Origin: Kineosporia sp. NBRC 101731
GTDB taxonomy: Bacteria; Actinomycetota; Actinomycetes; Actinomycetales; Kineosporiaceae
Direction of reading: 5' to 3'
NCBI RefSeq assembly: GCF_030269305.1
Contig: NZ_BSTC01000003.1
Location: 310,001-374,000, forward strand
DNA length: 64,000 bases
This document shows positions 8,673 through 16,760 of the stretch, piece after piece. A model generated the notes under the pieces. The model ran no database searches. It was given only the letters and a program-made list of their open reading frames with translations, and was not told where the DNA came from. The stretch's first letter is position 1, and each line of letters begins with the position of its first letter. Both the position numbers and the translations under genes were made by a program.

Positions 8673-11498
8673 ATGGACGCGGAGCACGGCGGTTCCGTGG
8701 TGGTCCAGCACATCGGGTCGTGCTTCGTGCTGCGGGACGCGCAGGAACTGACCGATGACCAGGCCGCCTGGGTCAGTTCGCTGCGAACGGACGCGGACAT
8801 CACCGTCGCGCTGGTCATGGTGCCCGCGCACCTGGCCGGGTCGGTGGGGCCGGCCCTGTCCGGCGTGCTCGAGCAGATGCCCGGGAACCGGCTGATCCTG
8901 GCCATGTCGGGGGCCGGTCTGGCCCGGCGCGGACGCCCGGCGCTGGCCCGCCAGATCGCCGACGACTGGAACCTCACCGTCGTGGCGCCGGCCGGAGACG
9001 TGTTCCTGGCCCCCGGCGGCACCCTGTTCGTCTGGGGCGACGGGCCCTGGGACGGCGCCAGCCAGTGGTGGGCGTTCCGGCCCGGTGAGGACTCCTCCCC
9101 GATGGGCCCCCGCTGGCCCGTGCCCGACTGGGGCCCGGCCGCCGACGTGATCAGCCTCGGCGCTCTCGAACTGCGCCCGGTCCCGGCCGGAATGGTGTTG
9201 TGCCCGGCCGGTTCCCCGGCCCCGGGCCCTGCGGACGTGGCTTACGCCGTGCCCGCCCAGCGTGAGCGCCCGGCCGTGCTGTGCGCCGTGCCTGACGAGG
9301 CCCGCAGCAACATCCCGGGCGCGATCGCCCTGCTGTCGCTGCTGCTGAACCGCCATTCCTGGACCCGTCATCCCCTGCTGCTGGTCCCGGTCAGCGGTGT
9401 CGACCTGCTCCCGCTCGGACGTGCCCTGGTCCGTGAGATGTCCCTCGAGGTCGAGGTTCTCAGCGGTTTCCCGGTCTCCGGGCCGGGCGCCTGGGTGAAC
9501 CGGGTCCTGCTGACCGACGCGTCCGGGCAGGTGACCTGGTCGCCGTTCATCGCCTCGGTGCTGTGCCGCACGAGTTCCCCCGACCCGGCCCCTCTGATCT
9601 GGCGCACTCCCGTCGAAGGCCTGACCGTCATCGATACGGTGCGCCCCGTCTACGGTCTCGGCCCCGACTGGCACCTGACCCTGACCCGCGGCGGTTTGTG
9701 GCTCCATCGTCCCCACGACGGCCCGTTGCCCGTGGATTCGGCCACGGTGCGGGCCGACAGCGTGCGTCTGGACGTGGGCACGGCCGGAATCCCCCTGCCG
9801 CAGGGCACCGCGGGCATCCTGGCCGGCCTGATCTCGGCTCTCAGCACCACGGTTCGCTCTCGCCTGCTCATCACGGTGCACTCCGGTCTGGATGCGGGTG
9901 CCCGCGCCGAGCTCGACGACGTCGCCGTCCGCCACCAGGCCCGCACCGAGTACCGCGACACGTCGTCGGCCTGGGCCCGACCGGATCGTGATGTCCGACC
10001 GGACAACCGAACTGAGGCCAGGTCCGGGGACCGGTCAGAACCCCGCCCCGAGATCCGCCCCGAACTCCGGCTCAAGGACGCGGCCCGCCCCGACAGCGCC
10101 CCGGTCGCCTTCCCGAGTGGTTCGGTGGAAAAACCGCCTGCCTCGACGGAAGGCGTCCGCCCCCGGGAAGGAGAAAGGCGCCGGGCCCGCAACCGCGCCG
10201 CAGCGCGCCCCGACGAACCCAACGGCGGCAGCTGGTCATCCCGCCATGAGGCCCCGGCCGCGCAACCCGACCTTGCCGGTCGGACCGGTCCTGCTGCACA
10301 GGCCACCTCGGCCACGTCTGACCCGGCCACTCGGACGCCTCCGTTCTCACCGTCCGCCGCTGCTGCACAGGTGAGCCCGGACGTCTCGACTAGCTCTGCC
10401 GCGAAGTCCCATCCGGCCGCCCCGACCTATCCATCGGCCCAGACGGGACCGGCTGACCCGTCCACCTCGGCCGAGCCGACGAAACCGGCCGTCCACACCA
10501 ACCTTGCCGTACCCTCCACCCCGGCAGCCCCGCCCTATCCGGCCGCCTCGCCCTATCCGGCAGTGTCGTCGCACCCCGTCGTCCAGACACATCTGGCCGC
10601 CCACTCCAAGTCCGCCCCACACTCCAACCCTGCCCCACAGTCCAACCCCGCCCCACAGCCCAACCCGGACGCGCCGACCGTGCCGCCCACGACGTCCTCC
10701 ATGGCACCCGTGCTCGCCCGCGCCACCCTGCCGACCGCCGAACCGGACACCCGTCGCAGCACCGCGGCCGAACGGGATCGCGTGCGCACGATCATCGCCA
10801 GCCGCTGGGACGCCCAGGCGCCGCTCGTACGTCGCGCGTTCACCGCTATCCCGGCCCTCAGCGCCGGTGACCTGGCCGCGGCCGCGGTGGATCTCGTTGC
10901 CCTGAGCCTGTTCCTGACGGCCCGGACCGACGACGAGTTCGGCCCGGCCGCGATGCGCGCAGCCTCGCAGACCCCGGCCCAGCGCGACTACCGGGCCTGT
11001 CTGACCTCAGCACTGAGCCTACTGCCCACTCACCGTGGTCCGGTGGTGAGAGGTGTCGACGCAGCCCGTCTCTGGCGTGAGGGCCCGCCGACACCGGGCA
11101 CCGTCATCACCGAATCCGGGCCGATCGGCGCGACGGCCCTCACCGGCTCGGGCACCCCGCGCCCGGCGACCAGCGCGATGTATGTGATCTGGGCGCAGAC
11201 GGTGCGCATCCTCACCCCACTGCTCGACGACGATCCCCGGGTGGGCGACGTGATGTTCGTCCCGGGCACCCGCCTGGTCGTGCTCGACACCCGCCTGGGT
11301 GGCCAGAACGGCCTGGACCTGGTCTTCCTGCAAGAACTTCCGGCCAACGCCCCGAACTCCGGCCCGGCCCGCGAGCGAACCCTGGAGAAGCTCCGCGACG
11401 CCGTCGACTCCGCGGCTCTCCGGCCGAGCGGCGGTCGTACGGTGTGGCCGCCCTACACCCTCGGCGTGCTCGGGGGAGGAGCCTCAGCGACCACCTAG
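8673..11498 (+). CDS. 941-aa protein with repeated N-terminal modules and a degenerate ADP-ribosyltransferase-like C-terminus
   Basis: The first ~430 residues contain what look like three related alpha/beta modules (near 60-160, 190-290 and 350-430). Residues ~430-690 are a low-complexity Pro/Ala/Ser/Asn linker. The C-terminal ~250 residues resemble ADP-ribosyltransferase folds: VVRGV (the catalytic-Arg strand), PGTVITES followed by GATALTG where an S-T-S motif is expected, and DVMFVPGTRLVVLD where the ExE-containing strand is expected. The STS and ExE residues are not conserved, so an inactive or altered enzyme is likely. No signal peptide is visible. It follows the lectin gene by 37 bp and converges with the discoidin-domain gene. 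The module repeats and ART resemblance are my reading and need structure prediction. Confidence 0.8.
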   Translation: MDAEHGGSVVVQHIGSCFVLRDAQELTDDQAAWVSSLRTDADITVALVMVPAHLAGSVGPALSGVLEQMPGNRLILAMSGAGLARRGRPALARQIADDWNLTVVAPAGDVFLAPGGTLFVWGDGPWDGASQWWAFRPGEDSSPMGPRWPVPDWGPAADVISLGALELRPVPAGMVLCPAGSPAPGPADVAYAVPAQRERPAVLCAVPDEARSNIPGAIALLSLLLNRHSWTRHPLLLVPVSGVDLLPLGRALVREMSLEVEVLSGFPVSGPGAWVNRVLLTDASGQVTWSPFIASVLCRTSSPDPAPLIWRTPVEGLTVIDTVRPVYGLGPDWHLTLTRGGLWLHRPHDGPLPVDSATVRADSVRLDVGTAGIPLPQGTAGILAGLISALSTTVRSRLLITVHSGLDAGARAELDDVAVRHQARTEYRDTSSAWARPDRDVRPDNRTEARSGDRSEPRPEIRPELRLKDAARPDSAPVAFPSGSVEKPPASTEGVRPREGERRRARNRAAARPDEPNGGSWSSRHEAPAAQPDLAGRTGPAAQATSATSDPATRTPPFSPSAAAAQVSPDVSTSSAAKSHPAAPTYPSAQTGPADPSTSAEPTKPAVHTNLAVPSTPAAPPYPAASPYPAVSSHPVVQTHLAAHSKSAPHSNPAPQSNPAPQPNPDAPTVPPTTSSMAPVLARATLPTAEPDTRRSTAAERDRVRTIIASRWDAQAPLVRRAFTAIPALSAGDLAAAAVDLVALSLFLTARTDDEFGPAAMRAASQTPAQRDYRACLTSALSLLPTHRGPVVRGVDAARLWREGPPTPGTVITESGPIGATALTGSGTPRPATSAMYVIWAQTVRILTPLLDDDPRVGDVMFVPGTRLVVLDTRLGGQNGLDLVFLQELPANAPNSGPARERTLEKLRDAVDSAALRPSGGRTVWPPYTLGVLGGGASATT

Positions 11499-11513
11499 TT
11501 CGTGAAGGTGGTC
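11489..11513. terminator. Bidirectional hairpin between convergent genes
   Basis: GACCACCT and AGGTGGTC form an 8-bp stem around a 9-nt loop that contains the TAG stop of the upstream + strand gene. The hairpin ends at the stop codon of the convergent gene. There is no U-tract, as is common in high-GC actinobacteria. Confidence 0.5.
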
Positions 11514-12447
11514 AGCTGGAGTGCACCGACAGGTCGGAGAGCTGGGCCGCGTGCCAGCCGTTGACGGCGGTGTATGTCAGCCGCAGGTAACGGATCTCGG
11601 ACTGCGGCACGGTGATGGTCACCTGGTTGTCCGGGCTCTCGCTCTCGAAACGGTAGCTGGCCGAACCCTTCAACCGGGTGTAGGAACTGCCGTCGGCGCT
11701 GCCCTGCACGGAGAGGGTCTGGGTGCGCTCGTACCACCGTTCGGGGAGGGAGATCACGAGACGGCCGACGGTGGTGACCTCGCCGAGATCAACCGTCAGG
11801 GTCTGGGGGTAACTGGCGTAGCTCTCCCAGTAGGTGCCGATACTGCCGTCGGTGACGTTGGCGGCGGACAGGCCGGGAAGCTGGCTGCTCGCCCTCACCA
11901 CGGCGGACGCGGCCAGGTCGACCCCGGGAGCCGCCACCTCGTCCTCTGCCGGTGTATCGGCAGGCTCGTCCGTCTCGTCCTCGGTGGGAGTGTCGTCGGG
12001 GGTGTCGCTCGTCGTCGTAGGCGCCCGGGGCGTGTCGGCCACCGGTGGCGCCGCCTGGCCGGTGCTGGGCCGTGACGACGACGGCCGGGTGGTCGCGGGG
12101 GCGGTCCCGGTCGGGACGGCCGTCGGGGTGCTGGAGGGGGTGGCCCTGGCCGATGCCGTGGGTTGGGACGAGGTGACGGACGCGGTGGGCGACTCCCGGT
12201 AGGGGATGGTCACCTCGATACCGGACAGGGCCGATTCCTGGCTGGGCGACTCCGAGGACCGGGTGGCCCACTGGACGACGACGACCCCGCCGACCGTGAC
12301 CGCGAGCACGGCCAGCACCGACCAGAGGGTCAGGCTGATGCCGAAGGGCTTGCGGGCGGGGCCTTCGGAGCGCAGTACGGGGCTGCGGCCGGACGACATC
12401 ACGTCGTCGGGTTCGGCCTGTTCCGGCGTCAGGTCGGTGGTGTCCAC
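11512..12447 (-). CDS. Membrane-anchored F5/8 type C (discoidin/CBM32-like) domain protein
   Basis: The 311-aa protein has an acidic cytosolic N-terminus, one transmembrane helix at about residues 38-60, a Ser/Thr/Pro/Glu-rich stalk (about 75-175), and a C-terminal jelly-roll domain. Diagnostic stretches are NVTDGSIGTYWES, QTLTVDLGEVTTVGRLVI and RYLRLTYTA, as in galactose-binding-like CBM32 modules. The same module, clearly homologous by eye, ends the secreted glucanase at 52290-54605. No catalytic domain is present. It probably displays a glycan-binding head outside the membrane, like the lectin protein two genes away. The start ATG at 12447 follows a plausible ribosome-binding site (AGGAGCGG). 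Confidence 0.85.
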   Translation of the reverse strand: MDTTDLTPEQAEPDDVMSSGRSPVLRSEGPARKPFGISLTLWSVLAVLAVTVGGVVVVQWATRSSESPSQESALSGIEVTIPYRESPTASVTSSQPTASARATPSSTPTAVPTGTAPATTRPSSSRPSTGQAAPPVADTPRAPTTTSDTPDDTPTEDETDEPADTPAEDEVAAPGVDLAASAVVRASSQLPGLSAANVTDGSIGTYWESYASYPQTLTVDLGEVTTVGRLVISLPERWYERTQTLSVQGSADGSSYTRLKGSASYRFESESPDNQVTITVPQSEIRYLRLTYTAVNGWHAAQLSDLSVHSS

Positions 12448-12584
12448 GTCTCCGCTCCTCGTCGAGTCGAGCGGGACCGGAAGATCACGCCGGGGGACAT
12501 TCTGGCAGGCCGCGCGAGCCGCCGGGATCGCGCTCAGGAAAGTATCTTTGAGTCAGCGGACGGCTTCTTTCCGTGACGGGTCGC

Positions 12585-13835
12585 TCACTTCAGGCCCTGG
12601 GCGATGGCCTTCGTCAGCGACGCCTTGGCGGTGTCTCCGGAGTAGTCCCAGAAGAACGCGCCGCCGAGCTTCTGACTCTTGGCGTATTTCATTTTTCCGG
12701 CAATGGTTTTCGGGGTGTCGTAGCTCCACCACTGGCTGCCGCACCGGGCGTAGGCGGTGCCGCCGACGGTTCCGCTGGGCGGGCAGCTGCGGGCCAGGAC
12801 CTGGTAGTTCTCGATGCCGGCCTCGCCGGTGGTGGTGCCCGTCGCCGGGCCGGTGGCCGTGCCGCCGGGCGTCGTCTGCGTCACGCCGGTCCAGCCACGG
12901 CCGTAGAACGGAATGCCCAGCAGCATCTTCCGGGCGGGCACGCCCTGACCGCGCAGCTTGGCGATGACCGTCTTGGAGTCCAGGCCCTTGACCGGGGCGC
13001 CCACGAAGTTGCCCAGCGGGGAGTTCGGCGCGGTCGGTCCCTGCGGTTCCCAGGTGCCGTAGTAGTCGTACGTCATCGGCATCAGCCAGTCGAGGTACTT
13101 GACCCCACCGGCGTAGTCGGCCTGATCCAGTGTGCCGCCGGCCAGGCCGTTCCCGGTGATCGCCGACGTCACCAGGTCGTGGCGGAACTGCGCGCGCACG
13201 GCCTTCAGCAGCTTCGGGTACGCGGTACGCCCGCTCGCGTCGCAGGTCACCCCGCAGGCGTTCGGGTACTCCCAGTCGATGTCGATACCGTCGAACACAT
13301 CGGCCCAGCGCTTGTTCTCGACCAGCGCGCGGCACGACTTCGCGAACGTGACGGGGTGCTTCGCTGCCTGGGTGAACCCGCCGGAGCCGGAACCCCCGCC
13401 GAACGACCAGAGCACCTTGAGTTTCGGGTACTTCGTCTTCAGCTGGCGCAGTTGGTTGAAGTTCCCGGCGACCTTCTGGGTGCTCGTGTCGGCCTTGCCA
13501 CTGACCGACGCCTTCGCCGTGAACTTCTGCTGGTAGTCGGCGTAGGCGTCCCCGACCGCGCACTTGCCGTTCTTCACGGCCCCGAACGCGTACACGATGT
13601 GCGTGAGCCGGCTCGCCGCCCCGCTGGTCCCGATCTGCTTCACCTGCACGGCATCGTCGCCGTAGGTCGACCAGTTCGTGTAGTAACCGACGACCTTCGG
13701 CTTCGCGACGGCAGCGGTCACCGTGGCGGCGACGGGGTTCGCCGCGTTCGCGCCGAACGGCTGCAGCGCGGCCACCAGAGCGACGGCGGCGACACCAACT
13801 GCCAGCCCCGCGGCCACGACCCGTGTGCGTCTCAC
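12585..13835 (-). CDS. Secreted GH18 chitinase
   Basis: The 416-aa protein has a Sec signal peptide (MRRTR followed by an Ala/Val-rich core, cleavage near residues 30-33). The GH18 catalytic signature reads DGIDIDWEYP, with the acid/base Glu at residue 189. Other GH18 landmarks are VVGYYTNW at the first strand, VLWSFGGGSGSGGF (the SxGG strand) and LMPMTYDYYG. It hydrolyses beta-1,4-GlcNAc polymers outside the cell. There is no separate chitin-binding module; the length fits a single catalytic domain. It is transcribed toward, and possibly cotranscribed with, the discoidin-domain gene 137 bp downstream. Confidence 0.93.
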   Translation of the reverse strand: MRRTRVVAAGLAVGVAAVALVAALQPFGANAANPVAATVTAAVAKPKVVGYYTNWSTYGDDAVQVKQIGTSGAASRLTHIVYAFGAVKNGKCAVGDAYADYQQKFTAKASVSGKADTSTQKVAGNFNQLRQLKTKYPKLKVLWSFGGGSGSGGFTQAAKHPVTFAKSCRALVENKRWADVFDGIDIDWEYPNACGVTCDASGRTAYPKLLKAVRAQFRHDLVTSAITGNGLAGGTLDQADYAGGVKYLDWLMPMTYDYYGTWEPQGPTAPNSPLGNFVGAPVKGLDSKTVIAKLRGQGVPARKMLLGIPFYGRGWTGVTQTTPGGTATGPATGTTTGEAGIENYQVLARSCPPSGTVGGTAYARCGSQWWSYDTPKTIAGKMKYAKSQKLGGAFFWDYSGDTAKASLTKAIAQGLK

Positions 13836-14097
13836 CGAAAATCCCCTCCAGCTGTACAGATGCCCGCTGGACGCTAGCAGGGACCGAGCGCGATTCCAGG
13901 CCGCCGGGACCTCTTTAGGGAGGATTTAGCCGGGCCGAAAGAGCCACGAGACGATTCGGCCCGTTCTGCACCCGGTTGCCGGACGCGATGGCCCATCAGA
14001 TTGCTGACCTGCGACGACGCCGGTAGAACCGGCTGGTGGACATCTGGAACCGGTTCCTGGCCGTGACGGGCAGCAACGACATGTCGAGCGCCTGGTA

Positions 14098-14778
14098 ATG
14101 GCGGACGATCCGGCCCGCGACGCCGGCCTCGCCGTGCACTCCGGTGATCTACCGGCGCTGCGACGGCTGCTCGGCGAGTATCCGGAGCTGACCGGTGCTC
14201 GGCTGGGCCCGTACGGGGGCCGCACCCTGCTGGGCGTCGCCACCGACTGGCCCGGCCACTTCCCGGCTGTCGCGGACGTCATCGCACTCGTCGTCGCGGC
14301 CGGTGCCTCGCCCGACCAGCCGTGCCTGCCCGAGGGCGGGGAGAGGCCGCTGCACTGGGCCGCCAGCAGTGGTGACCTGGCCGCCCTCGACGCCCTGCTG
14401 GACGCCGGAGCCGACGTGCACGCCGAAGGAGCGGTCATCGCCGGAGGCACCGCGATGGCCGACGCCACCGCCTTCGGGCAATGGGCCGCGGCCCGGCGCT
14501 TACTCGAACGAGGCTCGCGAACCAACCTTTTCGAGGCGGCCTCGCTCGGTCTGGTCCCGGTGGTGAAGGCGTTCCTGGCCGGTGGCGCGGAACCCGGCGA
14601 GATCACCAGCGGCCTGTGGGGCGCCTGCCACGGCGGTCAGCGAGCCACCGCCGAACTCCTCCTCGAGCGCGGCGGCGACCTGAACTGGATCGGCTACGAC
14701 CAGCTGACCCCGCTGGACGTGGCCCGGCGGGCCTGCGCCACCGACCTCGTCCAGTGGCTGGAGTCGCGCGGCCGCTGA
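14098..14778 (+). CDS. Ankyrin-repeat protein
   Basis: This 226-aa soluble protein has consecutive ankyrin-like units: GDLPALRRLLGEYPEL, GERPLHWAASSGDLAALDAL, GQWAAARRLLERG and HGGQRATAELLLERGGDLN, ending in LTPLDVARRA. No signal peptide, membrane segment or catalytic domain is seen, so protein binding is the likely role. The ATG at 14098 begins directly before the first repeat. It is flanked by the divergent chitinase and the convergent VapC gene, so it appears to be a single-gene unit. Confidence 0.85.
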   Translation: MADDPARDAGLAVHSGDLPALRRLLGEYPELTGARLGPYGGRTLLGVATDWPGHFPAVADVIALVVAAGASPDQPCLPEGGERPLHWAASSGDLAALDALLDAGADVHAEGAVIAGGTAMADATAFGQWAAARRLLERGSRTNLFEAASLGLVPVVKAFLAGGAEPGEITSGLWGACHGGQRATAELLLERGGDLNWIGYDQLTPLDVARRACATDLVQWLESRGR

Positions 14779-14830
14779 GCCGAGGGGAACGTCCACCGCG
14801 TCAGGAACCTCGGAATAACGGGACTCCTGA

Positions 14831-15232
14831 TCAATCGCGCGGGGCGATCACCGTGATCCCGGCATCGGTGGCCGCAGTCGCCAGACGATCGTCGTAGGTA
14901 ACCAGTCCGTCGAGTTCCTCTCCGAGCAGCCGTGCAGAAGCCAGGTGGATGGAGTCCAGCGAGCGCAGCATCCTGTCGGGCTCGTTCATGGCGCCGTCGA
15001 CGACCTCGTCATCCATGCTGAGGTAGTTGAAGGCATGCAGCAGCGTCCGCGCTTCGGGCAGAGATCCGGCCATAACTCGTCCGACAGCCCGGATCAGTTC
15101 GATCCGGAGAAGCGCCGAACTCACCCATGATGCTCCCGGATTGCTGTCGTAGAACGATGCGAGCGCCTTCGAATGTGGTTCTTCGGCCAGGAACTTCAGC
15201 GCTGCGGAGGTGTCGATGTAGTAGAGGCTCAC
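14831..15232 (-). CDS. vapC: PIN-domain ribonuclease toxin, VapC type
   Basis: The 133-aa protein starts LYYIDTSAALKFL, the first PIN acidic motif, and has Glu in LRIELIRA, DSIHLASA (third acidic motif) and VTYDDRLATAA (C-terminal acidic residues). This matches the four-acid Mg-dependent RNase site of VapC toxins. The ATG overlaps the stop of the upstream antitoxin gene by 4 bp, the usual antitoxin-toxin coupling. It likely cleaves tRNA or rRNA when not bound by its antitoxin. Confidence 0.92.
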   Translation of the reverse strand: MSLYYIDTSAALKFLAEEPHSKALASFYDSNPGASWVSSALLRIELIRAVGRVMAGSLPEARTLLHAFNYLSMDDEVVDGAMNEPDRMLRSLDSIHLASARLLGEELDGLVTYDDRLATAATDAGITVIAPRD

Positions 15233-15525
15233 CAGCGTTCCTCGGAGCGGAGTTCGGCGAGTGCGTCGCTCAGGGGTGCTGCGCCGTCGGCAGGTCGCAT
15301 TTTCGGCCGAAAGCCCGGCCGTAGGGCAAGGGTTGCGCGGCCGTCGGCGACAAGGCGATCCAGGACCGGTGTCGGCTCGTGCTGGTCGACCGGTACGATA
15401 CGGGCCACCAGTCTGCCGTATTCGGTGATGGCTACCGTTTCACCATGGCGGACCCGGGCGAGCACATCACTGGTGTGATGACGTAGTTCCCGCAGTCCCA
15501 CCGAATGTTCGTCGTGACTGGTCAC
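15229..15525 (-). CDS. vapB: Phd/YefM-type antitoxin
   Basis: The protein has VGLRELRHHTSDVLARVRHGETVAITEYGRLVARIVPV, in pieces a classic Phd/YefM DNA-binding fold, followed by a C-terminal tail (residues ~55-98) that would wrap the toxin. I chose the GTG at 15525 (98 aa). Reading further upstream adds residues unlike the family, and a TATACAT box lies 7 nt before this GTG, which fits a leaderless transcript. A TTG at 15543 behind GGAGG is an alternative start. The stop overlaps the vapC ATG. The complex is expected to repress its own promoter. Confidence 0.88.
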   Translation of the reverse strand: MTSHDEHSVGLRELRHHTSDVLARVRHGETVAITEYGRLVARIVPVDQHEPTPVLDRLVADGRATLALRPGFRPKMRPADGAAPLSDALAELRSEERW

Positions 15526-15533
15526 ATCGCCAA

Positions 15534-15554
15534 TGTATAACAAATTTGTGTACA
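15534..15554 (-). promoter_or_regulatory. Near-palindromic operator over the vapBC promoter
   Basis: The perfect core ACAAATTTGT is flanked by TGTA and TACA arms, giving a 21-bp near-palindrome. It overlaps the putative -10 box (TATACA on the minus strand) directly upstream of the antitoxin GTG. The placement is ideal for autorepression by the toxin-antitoxin complex. The site is read from sequence; binding is inferred. Confidence 0.55.
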
Positions 15555-15657
15555 CCTCCAGGGTAGAGATGGACCGTAGAGGAAGATGGCGATGTCCGAT
15601 GTCGGATCGGATATTCCGTTTCTTCATGGAGGTCAGTATGCCTGACTTCGGGCATGA

Positions 15658-16725
15658 TCATGCCTTCCGTGACCAGCCCTGCTCGTAGGCGGCCCAGTCG
15701 GCGTGGGTGGCGTCGAAGTCGACGTACAGGGCCAGGCCGATGCGGCGGGAGGTGCCGGCCAGGGCGAGCTGGACGCCGGTGATCGAGGCGGAGATGGTCT
15801 CGGCGCCGTCGTACCGGTTGATCTTCTTGTCGTGGTAGGCCGGGGCGCCGATGAGCAGGGTGACGTCGTCGGGGACGGCGGTGAGGGCGACCTCGGTCTG
15901 GCGGCGCACGTAGCCGGTGTAGGCCCTCTCGCTGGGCAGGCCGGAGTCGTAGGCCATGATCGCGATCTGGTCGACGTGACCGGCGACCTGGCGCATGTAG
16001 TCCGGTGTCCACTGCAGGTAGACCGGAGACAGGCCGGTCGCGAGGCCGAGGCCGGGCAGGAGTTCCACGCGGGGCGTGGCCACCGACAGCAGGGCCTGAT
16101 GGGCCTGGGTCTTGATACGGGTTGCGGCGAGCAGGTCGACGAAGTTCTGGTCGTCGTTCGCCGAGGGCTCGAAGTCGTAGTGCACGCCGTCGAAACCGTC
16201 GGCCAGGATGCCGTCCACGCCGGTCAGTACGCGGGCGCGGGTCGATGCGGATGACATGTCCATCCGGTCGTCGGCGAGCACGTTGCCCAGCCAGGCCTGC
16301 ACGCGCACCTCCGGCAGGGCGGTGTGCAGGGCCTTCACCAGCCACGCGGCGCGGGGGCGCAGGGCCGGATCGAGGGTGCCGTCGTCGGCGTACGGCCCGG
16401 CGTGCACGAACAGGTCGCGCATGCCGGTACCGGTCAGCTGGGTGGCGAGCGCATCGACGTCGGCCTGGGTCTTCCGGCCGTCCACCCACGCGTGCCCGAG
16501 CCAGTAGGCGTCCTGCCCCGAACTGCGGATCGATCGGTCCGGACTGCCGGAACCCCGCACCACGAGAGTGCCGACACCGGCACCGGCCGTGAGTGCCACC
16601 AGGGTGAGCAGCGCAGCCAAGATCCACAGGCCCCGGCGGACCGCCCGGCGCCACCGCGCAACCTTCTTCTTCTGAGCCGGTTCGGCAGTGGCGCCGGTCA
16701 ATTCGTCGTCCATGTCCGGAATCAT
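15658..16725 (-). CDS. Membrane-anchored GH18-like protein with an altered catalytic motif
   Basis: The 355-aa protein has a short cytosolic basic N-terminus, one transmembrane helix at about residues 33-56, and a TIM-barrel-like domain. The catalytic strand reads FDGVHYDFEP. The GH18 pattern DxxDxDxE is kept at Asp179, Asp184 and Glu186, but the middle Asp is His182. YLQWTPDYM, IAIMAYDSGLP (the GH18 strand-6 M-x-Y-D) and a C-terminal GLALYVDF strand support the fold. Activity may be weak, altered or lost, so a glycan-binding role is possible. It is not clearly operonic with its neighbours. Confidence 0.75.
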   Translation of the reverse strand: MIPDMDDELTGATAEPAQKKKVARWRRAVRRGLWILAALLTLVALTAGAGVGTLVVRGSGSPDRSIRSSGQDAYWLGHAWVDGRKTQADVDALATQLTGTGMRDLFVHAGPYADDGTLDPALRPRAAWLVKALHTALPEVRVQAWLGNVLADDRMDMSSASTRARVLTGVDGILADGFDGVHYDFEPSANDDQNFVDLLAATRIKTQAHQALLSVATPRVELLPGLGLATGLSPVYLQWTPDYMRQVAGHVDQIAIMAYDSGLPSERAYTGYVRRQTEVALTAVPDDVTLLIGAPAYHDKKINRYDGAETISASITGVQLALAGTSRRIGLALYVDFDATHADWAAYEQGWSRKA

Positions 16726-16760
16726 GGCGTATGGAGATCAATCCCGGGGCGGAAAGGCCC

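Noticed and set aside
10380-10690. Possible tandem DNA repeat in the 941-aa protein gene
   Set aside because: It is a Pro/Ala/Ser/Asn-rich linker with irregular units; no fixed period could be seen beyond short P-N/P-Y pieces.
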